A stretch of DNA of 64,000 nt from NCBI RefSeq assembly GCF_003626575.1, contig NZ_RBDY01000009.1, forward strand, positions 62,001 to 126,000. The letters run 5' to 3'. Below the pieces are notes generated by a model that worked only from the letters and a program-made list of their open reading frames with translations, did no database searches and was not told the DNA's origin. Shown here piece after piece: positions 56,835 through 64,000 of the stretch (within the stretch, counting starts at the first letter, position 1; each line of letters starts with the position of its first letter). This DNA is from Streptomyces radicis (GTDB lineage Bacteria > Actinomycetota > Actinomycetes > Streptomycetales > Streptomycetaceae). The position numbers and the translations under genes are program-made.

Positions 56835-57914
56835 CTACGGAGGCCGGGTGGACCTGGCCGCTCCACAGGAACACTCCTGGTGGGGCTCGATCGTCTCCGT
56901 GGTGGCCGAGAGACGGGGCAGCGCCAGCTCGGTGCGGGTGCTCGCGGACGGCGGGACCGAGCCGTCGAGGAAGCCGAGCGCGGCGCAGGCGGCGAGACCG
57001 GCCACTGCGGTGGCGAGCGGCCCGTCGCACGCGGGGACGCCGGGCCATCGGGCGTTCCGCCACTGGGCCACGAGCAGCGGCCAGCACGGCTCGCGCGCGG
57101 CCCGCCGCCGCAGCAGGCAGCCCGCGCACGCGCTCGCCCCCGGCAGCACGAGCGGCCCGACGAAGCCCGTCGCCTCCACCACCCCCGTGTACAGATGGGG
57201 CACCCCCGCCGTGATCAACTCCTCGGCCGCCGCCGGGTCGGGGGCATAGGCGGCCAGGCCGTCCCTGGGCGCCAGGATCACCAGCCGGGTGCCGCCGCCC
57301 TTCGCCGCCCCGCCCGCCCCGCCCGCGCCCCCGCGCCGCCAGGGCACCACGGCCCTGACCAGGCTCCTCGCGGCGGCGGCCCGCCGTCGGCCGACGTGCT
57401 CGGCGCGCAGCCCGCCGGGCGCGGTGTCCTCCGGCTCGACCCGGCCGCCGTCCACGACCTCCACCGTCCCGACGCCCGCCTGGGACAGCGCCGTCGCGAC
57501 CGCGGTGCCGACCCGGCCCGCGCCGCGCACCTGCACCCGCATCCCGCGGCGGCCGACCAGCGCGGCGAGCCCCGCGCCGGGCCGGGGATGGAGCAGGGAG
57601 AGCGAGGCCAGATCGGGCCTGAGCCCGTCGGTGACCTGGGCCGCGGCCTCCCGGTCGGCCGTGGCGTCGTCGAGCACCCCGGCCGCGGCGAGCCGCTCGG
57701 CCAGCCGGTCCGCCGCGCCCCGCCCCAGGCCGAGCGTCGTGGCGGCGTCCCGCAGCGCGGGCAGCGCGCGGGTCCCGTCGAGCAGGGCGAGAAAGCTCTG
57801 GGTGGCGCTGTCCACCGGGCCGAGCAGCACGGAGTGCGCGGGCGTCACGCCGTACCGCACGGTCTGCCGGTCGCGCCAACCGCGCCGCAACGAAGGCTTG
57901 ATCATCGGATGCAT
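56835..57914 (-). CDS. Divergent ThiF/E1-like Rossmann protein
   Basis: This 359-residue protein has an N-terminal helical domain (about 1-110, winged-helix-like) and a ThiF-type Rossmann domain starting V-R-G-A-G-R-V-G-T-A-V near residue 140. Canonical E1 residues are missing: after V-V-D-G-G the N-L-x-R-Q element that positions ATP is replaced by P-E-D-T-A-P-G-G. A zinc site seems retained (C-A-G-C-L near residue 272 and C-S-C-G near the C-terminus). It is probably not an ordinary adenylyltransferase; it may bind a peptide or carrier. It is common in actinobacteria beside the ABC1 gene. ATG 57914 is used; ATG 57905 is possible. Confidence 0.75.
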   Translation of the reverse strand: MHPMIKPSLRRGWRDRQTVRYGVTPAHSVLLGPVDSATQSFLALLDGTRALPALRDAATTLGLGRGAADRLAERLAAAGVLDDATADREAAAQVTDGLRPDLASLSLLHPRPGAGLAALVGRRGMRVQVRGAGRVGTAVATALSQAGVGTVEVVDGGRVEPEDTAPGGLRAEHVGRRRAAAARSLVRAVVPWRRGGAGGAGGAAKGGGTRLVILAPRDGLAAYAPDPAAAEELITAGVPHLYTGVVEATGFVGPLVLPGASACAGCLLRRRAAREPCWPLLVAQWRNARWPGVPACDGPLATAVAGLAACAALGFLDGSVPPSASTRTELALPRLSATTETIEPHQECSCGAARSTRPP

Positions 57915-58088
57915 GGAGTCATCATGAGGCCGGACAGAGGCGACGCGTGTGATGTTTTCCACAGGAAGCCGAGATAATCCTACAAATAGGGCGTTGTGCA
58001 CGGATGTTGTGCGCCCGTACCTCGCTCCGTGCCGCCCGCTCCCGCCCTCCGGCGCAGGACGGGCGGGACATATCAGGCTCACAGCGGG

Positions 58089-58094
58089 TAACGT
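58089..58094 (+). promoter_or_regulatory. -10 box TAACGT, predicted leaderless peptidase
   Basis: TAACGT places +1 exactly on the G of the GTG at 58101. There is no Shine-Dalgarno sequence. Confidence 0.5.
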
Positions 58095-58100
58095 CGAGGT

Positions 58101-58703
58101 GTGCCCGCCGATCCGCTGAACAGCGCCGGCCCGCCGCAGCGCATTCACCCGGCGGGCCGACCGGTGCTGGACGGGGAGCGGGAGGAGCGCGTCGAGGTGC
58201 GTCGAAGCGCCCGCCGCAGGCGCACCGTTTCCGCCTATCGCGAGGGCGATCGCACCATCGTGCTGATCCCGGCCCGCATGACGGCGGACGAGGAGCGGCG
58301 CTGGGTCTCCGTGATGCTGGACAAGCTCGCCGCCCAAGAGGACCGGCGGATCATCGGGGACGACGCCCTGGCCCACCGGGCCGCCGAGCTCTCGGAGCGT
58401 TATCTCCAGGGGCGCGCGCGACCGGACAGCGTGCGCTGGGTCACGAACCAGAACGCCCGCTGGGGCTCCTGCACGCCCGCCCTCGGCAGCATCCGCCTCT
58501 CCCACCGCCTCCAGGGCATGCCCGAGTACGTCATCGACTACGTGCTGCTCCACGAGCTGGCCCACCTGCTGGTTCCCGGGCACGGCCCGGGCTTCTGGGA
58601 GCTGCTCGAGCGCTATCCGCGCACCGAGCGGGCCCGGGGCTTCCTCGAGGGCGTGGTGGCCGCCGAGCGCCTGCCCTACGTCCCCTGGCTCCGCGCGGAA
58701 TGA
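58101..58703 (+). CDS. M48/YgjP-type (SprT-like) metallopeptidase
   Basis: This 200-residue protein of the YgjP (DUF45) group has H-E-L-A-H at about residue 152, with the third zinc ligand in P-G-H-G-P-G-F-W. Other family marks are R-R-S-A-R-R-R-R-T-V near the start (as V-R-R-S-x-R-R), N-A-R-W-G-S-C-T near residue 115, and Y-V-I-D-Y-V-L-L. The family resembles the protease core of SprT/Wss1 DNA-protein crosslink repair enzymes, so a nucleic-acid-linked role is conceivable but unproven. The GTG start coincides with the predicted +1. It is divergent from the ThiF-like gene across 186 bp and precedes the TerD-AIM24 operon on the same strand. Confidence 0.85.
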   Translation: MPADPLNSAGPPQRIHPAGRPVLDGEREERVEVRRSARRRRTVSAYREGDRTIVLIPARMTADEERRWVSVMLDKLAAQEDRRIIGDDALAHRAAELSERYLQGRARPDSVRWVTNQNARWGSCTPALGSIRLSHRLQGMPEYVIDYVLLHELAHLLVPGHGPGFWELLERYPRTERARGFLEGVVAAERLPYVPWLRAE

Positions 58704-58820
58704 CCGCGGGCCGAGCCCGCGCCCCCCACCGCCACCGTCACCCTCCGCGCTGTCCGCGGGAGCGGCTAGTCTGGCCACCGCCGAATGAATGTCTTATCGG
58801 ATGGGGGACGGACGTTACGT

Positions 58821-60521
58821 ATGGTGACGCACTTCCAGCGGGGCCGGAAGGCCCGCCTCAGCGACCTGACGCTCGGTACCGATCTGTACGTGGGGGTGCA
58901 GATAGCGGGTCCCGGACTGGTCTTCGACATCAGCTGCTTCGGGCTCGACCAGGCCGAACAGCTGTCGGACGACCGGTACTTCATCTTCTACAACCAGCCC
59001 AAGTCGCCCGAGGAGTCCCTTCAGCTGCTCGGCGCCCAGGCCGGTGACACCGAGTCGTTCCGCGTGACCCTCGACTCCGTGCCCGCGAGCATCGACCGGC
59101 TGGCGTTCACCGCGAGCATCGACGGCGACGGCACGATGGCCCAGGTCGGCCCCGGCTATCTGCGGATCGTCGCGGGCGGCGACGAGGTGGCCCGTTACGC
59201 CTTCGACGGCTCGGAGTTCACCACCGAGCGGGCCGTGATGCTCGGCGACTTCTACCGCAAGGACGGCTGGCGCTTCGCCGCCGTCGGCCAGGGCTTCGAC
59301 GGCGGACTCGCCGCGCTGCTGCGGCACTTCGGCGGCGAGGTCGCCGAGGAGGAGCCGCCGGCCCCCGCGGCCGCTCCTGGATTCGCGCCGCCCGGCGGCG
59401 GCCCGCCCGCGGCCCCGGGCTTCGCCCCGCCGCCCGGCGCGGCGGCGCCGCCCCAGGCCGCGCCCGCCCCGGCGCCCATCCCTCAGCCCGCGCCCCCACC
59501 CGCACCGACGCCCCAGCCCGCGCCCTCGTTCACGCCGCCCCCGGCTGCCCCCGCGCCCCCCGCGCCCGGCGGCGGATACGCGCCCCCGCCGGGCGCCCCC
59601 GTCCCGCCGGGCGGCGGCGGTGGCTTCCCCGTCCAGCCGGGCCAGGGCTTCGGCGCCCCGCCCATGGCCCCGGCCCCTGGGCCGCCGCAGCCGGGCGCGT
59701 TCCCACCGCCAGGGCAGGGCGGCTACCCCCCGCCGGGACAGCCAGGATTCCCCCCGGGCCAGGGCGGGTTCCCGCCCCCCGGGCAGGGCGGCGGCTACGG
59801 CGCGGGCCCGACCGCGCCCATGCCCGCCATGGGCGCCCCGGCGGGCGCGGGCGCCGCGGGCGGCGTCATGGGCGCGCTCGACAAGTACCGGGGCAGCGAC
59901 GAACGGCGCCGCTGGGCCCTCCAGAACCCCCAGCTGGTCCGCGCCGACCTGGGCATCGACGGCCAGCCGGTGATGGCCAGGCAGGGCAGCATGGTGCTGT
60001 ACCAGGGCGACATCGACTTCGGCTTCAAGGGCGGCGGCCTCATGCGCCGCGCCACCACATGGGCCACGGGTGAGGGCCTTCCCTCGATGATGCGCTGCAC
60101 CGGCGACGGGCAGGTGTATCTCGCCGAGGAGGCAAGCCGCCTGCACCCCGTCGAGTTGCAGGGCGACGCGATCTGCGTGGCCTCGCAGCACGTGCTCGCG
60201 TTCGACGAGTCCCTCGAGTACGAGGTGCGCCGCATCGACGGGCACGGGCTGCCGGGCGGCTCGCTGTTCGCCCTCCAGTTCTCCGGGCACGGCACGCTGG
60301 TGGTCACGACGCAGGGCGAGCCGCTGGTCCTGCCCGTCACCCCGATGACGTTCGCCGACGCCAACGCCGTGATCGCCTGGTCCGCCGCCGCGCAGGTCCT
60401 GGTGGCCAATCAGGTGCGGGTGCGCCGCCAGGCGTTCCCCGGGCACAGCGGGGAGGCCACACAGCTCCAGTTCCGCGGGGCACCGGGGAGCTTCGCCATC
60501 GTCCAGCCCTACGAGATCTGA
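58821..60521 (+). CDS. TerD-AIM24 fusion protein with Pro/Gly linker
   Basis: This 566-residue protein has a TerD domain (about 1-170) with F-D-I-S-C-F-G-L-D, Y-F-I-F-Y-N-Q-P-K-S-P and D-S-V-P-A-S-I-D-R-L, which fits the calcium-binding TerD/CABP fold of the Ter stress system. Then comes a 180-residue Pro/Gly/Ala linker with P-P-G-Q-G-G repeats, and an AIM24 beta-roll domain (about 355-566: G-S-M-V-L-Y-Q-G-D-I-D-F, L-Q-F-S-G-H-G-T-L-V-V, I-V-Q-P-Y-E). ATG 58821 has GGGGGACGG at 9-nt spacing; ATG 58785 is less likely. TAGTCT at 58767 may be its -10 box. It is the first gene of a three-gene AIM24 operon; it may assemble at membranes under stress. Confidence 0.88.
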   Translation: MVTHFQRGRKARLSDLTLGTDLYVGVQIAGPGLVFDISCFGLDQAEQLSDDRYFIFYNQPKSPEESLQLLGAQAGDTESFRVTLDSVPASIDRLAFTASIDGDGTMAQVGPGYLRIVAGGDEVARYAFDGSEFTTERAVMLGDFYRKDGWRFAAVGQGFDGGLAALLRHFGGEVAEEEPPAPAAAPGFAPPGGGPPAAPGFAPPPGAAAPPQAAPAPAPIPQPAPPPAPTPQPAPSFTPPPAAPAPPAPGGGYAPPPGAPVPPGGGGGFPVQPGQGFGAPPMAPAPGPPQPGAFPPPGQGGYPPPGQPGFPPGQGGFPPPGQGGGYGAGPTAPMPAMGAPAGAGAAGGVMGALDKYRGSDERRRWALQNPQLVRADLGIDGQPVMARQGSMVLYQGDIDFGFKGGGLMRRATTWATGEGLPSMMRCTGDGQVYLAEEASRLHPVELQGDAICVASQHVLAFDESLEYEVRRIDGHGLPGGSLFALQFSGHGTLVVTTQGEPLVLPVTPMTFADANAVIAWSAAAQVLVANQVRVRRQAFPGHSGEATQLQFRGAPGSFAIVQPYEI

Positions 60522-60533
60522 CGGGAGCCCGTG

Positions 60534-61223
60534 ATGGATCAGCGGATGACCGCGGGCTTCGCGCCCACCGCCGCCCCGACCGCCCGCATGGAGAACCATG
60601 GCTCCACCATGGCCAGGGTCGCCATGCAGTCCGGGAACGACCTGTTCGCCAGGTCAGGCTCGATGGTGGCGTACGAGGGGTACATCCAGTACGAGTCGAA
60701 CCCCACGGCCCTGCGCCAGGCGTTCGCCGGGCGGCTCACGGGCGAGAGCGTGCCCCTGATGAAGTGCACGGGCGACGGGCTGCTCTATCTCGCGGACTAC
60801 GGCGCCGAGGTCGTGTGCGTCCCCCTCCAGAACGAGAGCCTGTCGGTCAACGCCACCAACGTCCTCGCGTTCGACGCCCATCTGGAGTGGGGCGTGCAGC
60901 GGGTGAAGGGCATCGCCAAGTTCGCGGGGCAGGGCCTGTTCAACCTGGGCATCTCAGGCACCGGTTGGGTCGCCATCACCAGCCGTGGCATCCCCGTGGT
61001 GGTGGACTGCGGCAGGTCGGGCGAGGTCTGTGTGGACCCCGACGCGCTCGTCGCCTGGTCAAGTGGCCTGGAGATGAAGGGGAAGCGCAGCTTCAAGGCG
61101 TCCTCGCTCATCGGCAGGGGCAGCGGCGAGGCGTTCCAGCTGGCCTTCTCGGGACAGGGCTTCGTCGTCGTCCAGCCCAGCGAGGACAGCACCGACCGGC
61201 TCAACGCACAGCAGCAGAACTGA
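60534..61223 (+). CDS. AIM24-family protein, second in operon
   Basis: This 229-residue protein consists of an AIM24 domain after a 25-residue N-terminal segment. Blocks shared with its two neighbours include G-S-M-V-A-Y-E-G-Y-I, L-M-K-C-T-G-D-G-L-L-Y-L-A, N-V-L-A-F-D-A-H-L-E-W, F-N-L-G-I-S-G-T-G-W-V and V-V-V-Q-P-S-E. AIM24 proteins form trimeric or higher beta-prism assemblies (TraT/YlbB fold) and, in mitochondria, help organise inner-membrane complexes; bacterial roles are unknown. ATG 60534 has GGGAG at 6 nt; GTG 60531 is an alternative. It starts 12 bp after the TerD-AIM24 stop and 15 bp before the third member, so the three are one transcript. Confidence 0.88.
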   Translation: MDQRMTAGFAPTAAPTARMENHGSTMARVAMQSGNDLFARSGSMVAYEGYIQYESNPTALRQAFAGRLTGESVPLMKCTGDGLLYLADYGAEVVCVPLQNESLSVNATNVLAFDAHLEWGVQRVKGIAKFAGQGLFNLGISGTGWVAITSRGIPVVVDCGRSGEVCVDPDALVAWSSGLEMKGKRSFKASSLIGRGSGEAFQLAFSGQGFVVVQPSEDSTDRLNAQQQN

Positions 61224-61238
61224 CGGGGGAGTCTCACG

Positions 61239-61988
61239 ATGCAGAGCCCGATCTTCAACCACACCGTGACCCCGTCCCAGGAGCGTTTCGCCCTCCAGGG
61301 CTCCCAGATGCTCAAGGTCAGCCTGGGTCACGGCGACGACGTGGTGGCCCGCGCGGGCAGCATGGTCGCGTTCGAGGGCATGGTCGAGTTCGACGGGGAG
61401 TACCAGTCGCCGGGGCAGCAGCACATGCAGCAGTTCGCCGGTGAGGTGCTGCCCCTCATGCGCTGCTCGGGCCAGGGCCAGGTGTACTTCGCGAACCTGG
61501 CGCAGCACGTCCACGTCCTCGACGTCGACCACGAGGGCCTCACCGTCGACAGCTCGTACGTCCTGGCCATGGACGCCCATCTGCACTGGGACGTCGTCTC
61601 GGTGGAGAGCCAGTACGGCATCCCTGGCGTCGGCGCGTACAACCTCGTGATCTCGGGCCAGGGCAAGGTCGCCATCACCACCTCGGGCCAGCCCCTGGCC
61701 ATGCGCGTCACCCCCGACCGCTATTGCAGCGCCGACGCGGACGCCGTGGTGGCGTGGTCGTCGTCGCTGCGGGTGCAGATGCAGGCCCAGACCAGCAGCA
61801 GGCCGATCTGGCGCCGCCGGGGGAACACGGGGGAGGGCTGGGAGCTGAGCTTCATGGGCGAAGGACATGTGGTCGTGCAGCCGAGCGAGCTGCTGCCGCC
61901 GCAGCACACGTCGCACGGCGAGCAGCTTCCGCTCCGCCAGGGCCAGGGCCCCGGCCTCAACCAGGGAGGCGCCTGGGGCCCTCGCTGA
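61239..61988 (+). CDS. AIM24-family protein, third in operon
   Basis: This 249-residue AIM24 protein has the same block order as its neighbours: G-S-M-V-A-F-E-G-M-V, L-M-R-C-S-G-Q-G-Q-V-Y-F-A, Y-V-L-A-M-D-A-H-L-H-W, Y-N-L-V-I-S-G-Q-G-K-V and V-V-V-Q-P-S-E. It carries a longer polar tail (about 25 residues, Gln/Gly/His-rich) that the second member lacks. ATG 61239 follows GGGGGAG. The three copies differ enough to be old duplicates, so a hetero-oligomeric assembly is plausible. Its 3' end overlaps the convergent Nudix gene by 32 bp, inside coding sequence of both. Confidence 0.88.
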   Translation: MQSPIFNHTVTPSQERFALQGSQMLKVSLGHGDDVVARAGSMVAFEGMVEFDGEYQSPGQQHMQQFAGEVLPLMRCSGQGQVYFANLAQHVHVLDVDHEGLTVDSSYVLAMDAHLHWDVVSVESQYGIPGVGAYNLVISGQGKVAITTSGQPLAMRVTPDRYCSADADAVVAWSSSLRVQMQAQTSSRPIWRRRGNTGEGWELSFMGEGHVVVQPSELLPPQHTSHGEQLPLRQGQGPGLNQGGAWGPR

Positions 61989-62517
61989 AACGCCGCGCCG
62001 ACGCCGCGCCTCGTCCGAGGAGGCGCACCACCGACGCGTCGGCGACTCCGGCGACCTCGTCGTAGGCGAACCAGCGCAGGTCGAGCGACTCCTCGCTCCG
62101 CCGCTCCGTCGCCCCGGGCGGGGCGACGGCCACATACTGCACATCCATGTGCACCGCGCACGGCGTGCGGTGGCGGTCGAGCGTCACGGGCCCGGGCAGC
62201 AGCCGCAGCCCCTCGATGCCCGACTCCTCGGTCGCCTCGCGCAGCGCGGCGCCCGCCAGCGTGGCATCGCCGGGCTCGCAGTGCCCGCCGGTCTGGAGCC
62301 ACATGCCCAGCTTCCGGTGCAGCGTGAGCAACGCCCGCCCGCCCACGGGGTCCACGACCAGCGCGCTCGCCGTCAGGTGCCCGGCGGCGCACGCCTTCCA
62401 CATGCCGTCGGCGTGCGCCGCCAGGTGGGCGGCGTACTCCTTCCGCAGGGCTTCCTGCGCCTCGTCGGGCGGCGACCAGGCGTCGAGCACCCGGGCCGCG
62501 TCCGCGTGCAGGCTCAC
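61957..62517 (-). CDS. Nudix hydrolase
   Basis: This 186-residue Nudix protein has the box G-G-H-C-E-P-G-D-A-T-L-A-G-A-A-L-R-E-A-T-E-E-S-G at about residues 78-101; the consensus GX5EX7REUXEEXGU is satisfied. A W-L-Q-T-G-G-H entry strand and a D-L-R-W-F-A-Y-D-E-V region follow. Substrates of this clade (often named NTP pyrophosphohydrolase) are undefined. The GTG start at 62517 overlaps the stop of the DUF2342 gene by 4 bp (GTGA), so it is translationally coupled to that zincin. Its tail overlaps the third AIM24 gene by 32 bp in convergent orientation, so both 3' ends are constrained by two reading frames. Confidence 0.88.
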   Translation of the reverse strand: MSLHADAARVLDAWSPPDEAQEALRKEYAAHLAAHADGMWKACAAGHLTASALVVDPVGGRALLTLHRKLGMWLQTGGHCEPGDATLAGAALREATEESGIEGLRLLPGPVTLDRHRTPCAVHMDVQYVAVAPPGATERRSEESLDLRWFAYDEVAGVADASVVRLLGRGAASARRFSEGPRRLPG

Positions 62518-63980
62518 GCCCGGCCTTCGCCCTTGCCGTTGCCGCCCTTGCCGTCGTTGCCGTCCTCGCCGCCGCTCTTGCCGTCGCCGGGCTTGTCGAG
62601 CCGCGGCCCCGACGCGCCGCCGTCCTCGCCGCCGGGGGCGCCCCCGGCCGCGTCGCCGAGCATCGCGTCGAGCTCGGAGAAGTCCAGCTGCTCGCGGTGC
62701 ACGAAGCCGTCAGGGTCGTCCAGATCCTCCGCGGTCGGCAGCATGTCCGGGTGCGACCACAGCGCGTCGCGCGCCTGCCCGCCCTTGGCGTGCGTCAGCG
62801 ACGCCCACAGGCGCGCCGCGTCCCGCAGCCGCCTCGGCCGCAGCTCCAGGCCGATCAGCGTCGCGAACGTCTGCTCCGCCGGACCGCCCGACGCCCGGCG
62901 CCGCCGCAGCGTCTCGCGCAGCGCGCCCGCCGACGGCAGGTGCGGCGCCGCCGCCGCGTGCACCACCGCGTCCACCCAGCCCTCGACCAGCGCGAGCGCC
63001 GTCTCGAGCCGGGCGAGCGCCGCCTTCTGCTGCGGCGTGTCCTCCGGCTGGAACAGCCCCTGCTGAAGCTTCTCCTGAAGCTCCTCGGGCCGCGTCGGGT
63101 CGAGCTGCCCGACCAGGTCCTCCAGCTTGGCCGTGTCCACCTGGATGCCCCTGGCGTACCCGTCGACCGCGCCGAACAGGTGCGAGCGCAGCCACGGCAC
63201 GTGGCTGAACAGCCGCTGGTGCGCCGCCTCGCGCAGCGCCAGGTAGAGGCGCACCTCGTCCGCGGGGACGCCGAGGCCCTCGCCGAACGCCAGGACGTTC
63301 TGCGGGAGGAGCGCGGCCTTGCCCGCGGGGCCGAGCGGCAGCCCGATGTCCGTCGAGCCCACCACCTCGCCGGCCAGCACGCCCACGGCCTGCCCGATCT
63401 GCGTGCCGAACATGGCCCCGCCCATCGAGCGCATCATCCCGAGCAGCGGGCCCGCCATGGCCTGCATCTCCTCGGGCAGGACATTCCCCATGGCCGCGCC
63501 GACCCGCTCCGCCACGGGGTCGACCAGCTCGCGCCACACCGGCAGCGTCGCCTCGACCCACTCCGCCCTGCTCCACGCCGCCGTCGTGGCCGCGCCTGAC
63601 GGCAGGGTCGTCACGTCGTCGAGCCACAGGTCCGCCAGGCGCAGGGACTCCTCGACCTGGCCCCTGTCGTGCGCGCCGACGCTCCGGTCCTTCGACTCGT
63701 CGGGGCCGCCCCGGGCCACGGTCTGCCGGGCGACGCTCTTGGCCAGGTCCCAGTTCACCGGGCCGCCCTCGTACGACAGCATCTGCCCGAGCTGCTGGAA
63801 CGCCGCCCCCAGGTCCTGGGGGTTCATCCCGCCGCCGGGCCCGCCGCCCGGGCCGAAGCCGAACATGGCGGCCAGCGGATTGTCGGCCGGTCCCTGCCCG
63901 CCTTCGCCCCTCTTCTTCTTGCCGGATTCGCCGTCGTCCGGCTCCTCCGGGAGGCCGAATCCGAATGGAATGTCACTCAC
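62514..63980 (-). CDS. DUF2342 zinc-dependent metalloprotease-like protein
   Basis: This 488-residue protein is a DUF2342 (zincin_2) family member, Rv3195-like by memory. The core (about 75-410) contains M-L-S-Y-E-G-G-P-V-N-W near the start, G-Q-A-V-G-V-L-A-G-E-V, and L-R-E-A-A-H-Q-R-L-F, whose His in helix A-A-H-Q-R corresponds to the HExxH-like site, with D-G-Y and E-G-W-V segments after it. The N-terminal 70 residues are Gly/Pro-rich with F-G-F-G-P-G-G-G repeats, and the C-terminal 60 are a Gly/Lys/Asp-rich disordered tail. Peptidase activity has not been shown as far as I know. Start GTG 63980 has GAGGATTCCC upstream. It is coupled to the Nudix gene. Confidence 0.87.
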   Translation of the reverse strand: MSDIPFGFGLPEEPDDGESGKKKRGEGGQGPADNPLAAMFGFGPGGGPGGGMNPQDLGAAFQQLGQMLSYEGGPVNWDLAKSVARQTVARGGPDESKDRSVGAHDRGQVEESLRLADLWLDDVTTLPSGAATTAAWSRAEWVEATLPVWRELVDPVAERVGAAMGNVLPEEMQAMAGPLLGMMRSMGGAMFGTQIGQAVGVLAGEVVGSTDIGLPLGPAGKAALLPQNVLAFGEGLGVPADEVRLYLALREAAHQRLFSHVPWLRSHLFGAVDGYARGIQVDTAKLEDLVGQLDPTRPEELQEKLQQGLFQPEDTPQQKAALARLETALALVEGWVDAVVHAAAAPHLPSAGALRETLRRRRASGGPAEQTFATLIGLELRPRRLRDAARLWASLTHAKGGQARDALWSHPDMLPTAEDLDDPDGFVHREQLDFSELDAMLGDAAGGAPGGEDGGASGPRLDKPGDGKSGGEDGNDGKGGNGKGEGRA

Positions 63981-64000
63981 GGGAATCCTCGGGTCTGTGT

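Noticed and set aside
1..64000. tRNA or rRNA genes, phage genes, biosynthetic cluster
   Set aside because: I found no cloverleaf or rRNA-like stretch, integrase, capsid gene, or PKS/NRPS/terpene signature; the content is housekeeping and conserved hypothetical.

Overview
The window looks like chromosomal core DNA of a Streptomyces-type actinomycete. Composition is very GC-rich, third codon positions are almost all G or C, GTG starts are common, stop/start overlaps (GTGA or ATGA) are frequent, and the gene content is typical of the group: WhiB-family regulator, SigE-RseA-HtrA-TatB, DUF3107, DUF3117, DUF3152, AdnAB, UvrD2, mycoredoxin. I see no rRNA, tRNA, CRISPR array, insertion sequence, phage gene or biosynthetic cluster. 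Gene order recalls two ancestral actinobacterial blocks known from Mycobacterium tuberculosis: dapE-LOG-folP2-DUF3117-OMT-sigE-rseA-htrA-tatB-mrp on the left, and rhlE-ferritin-DUF3107-TetR-DUF3152-moeZ-ATL-adnAB-nudC-mrx-uvrD2-whiB7-ABC1-ThiF-DUF2342 on the right. That comparison is from memory, not from a search.

Layout. 0-3.9 kb: lysine/diaminopimelate genes dapC (partial) and dapE, a lysozyme-like membrane protein, and a LOG-type phosphoribohydrolase. 3.9-5.9 kb: two kilobases without a credible gene, filled with short CCTGCGG modules whose polarity flips near 5.05 kb, so that each half reads in the same sense as the convergent gene beside it. This is the most unusual DNA in the window. 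5.9-9.3 kb: a divergent FolP2-type pterin-binding protein, a DivIVA-domain membrane protein, an enoyl-CoA hydratase, DUF3117 and an O-methyltransferase. 9.3-15.3 kb: the envelope-stress module sigE-rseA-htrA-tatB, a hypothetical protein and the iron-sulfur carrier Mrp. 15.3-29.5 kb: a lipoprotein, a ferritin-like protein, a DEAD-box RNA helicase with a long leader, a Tat-exported 5'-nucleotidase, an EamA/SUFU/DUF6758/PHP run, a TetR regulator, hydrolases and a DUF3152 metalloprotease. 29.6-34.6 kb: a glycosyltransferase, membrane protein and epimerase run, then MoeZ. 34.6-43.2 kb: two paralogous lipoprotein peptidases around a DUF6881 gene, a molybdate uptake set lacking its ATPase, and a flippase-like membrane protein with a pseudokinase-like centre. 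43.3-54.0 kb: DNA repair and redox (ATL, AdnA, AdnB, NudC, mycoredoxin, UvrD2). 54.0-55.3 kb: the antibiotic-response regulator wblC/whiB7 with its promoter, upstream ORF and attenuator. 55.3-64 kb: ABC1 kinase, ThiF-like protein, M48/SprT-like peptidase, a TerD-AIM24 operon, a Nudix hydrolase and a DUF2342 zincin.

Regulation visible in the sequence. Three ECF/SigR-type promoters (GGAAT or GGAAC, 18-19 nt, GTT) precede sigE, moeZ and mycoredoxin, which suggests a shared thiol/envelope stress circuit. A dozen genes have a TANNNT -10 box placed so that transcription should begin at, or one base from, the start codon (leaderless mRNAs). Two genes appear to use near-cognate starts behind good ribosome sites: ATT for the methyltransferase and CTG for the helicase. 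wblC carries a textbook intrinsic terminator just after a translated leader ORF, with a possible antiterminator segment inside that ORF.
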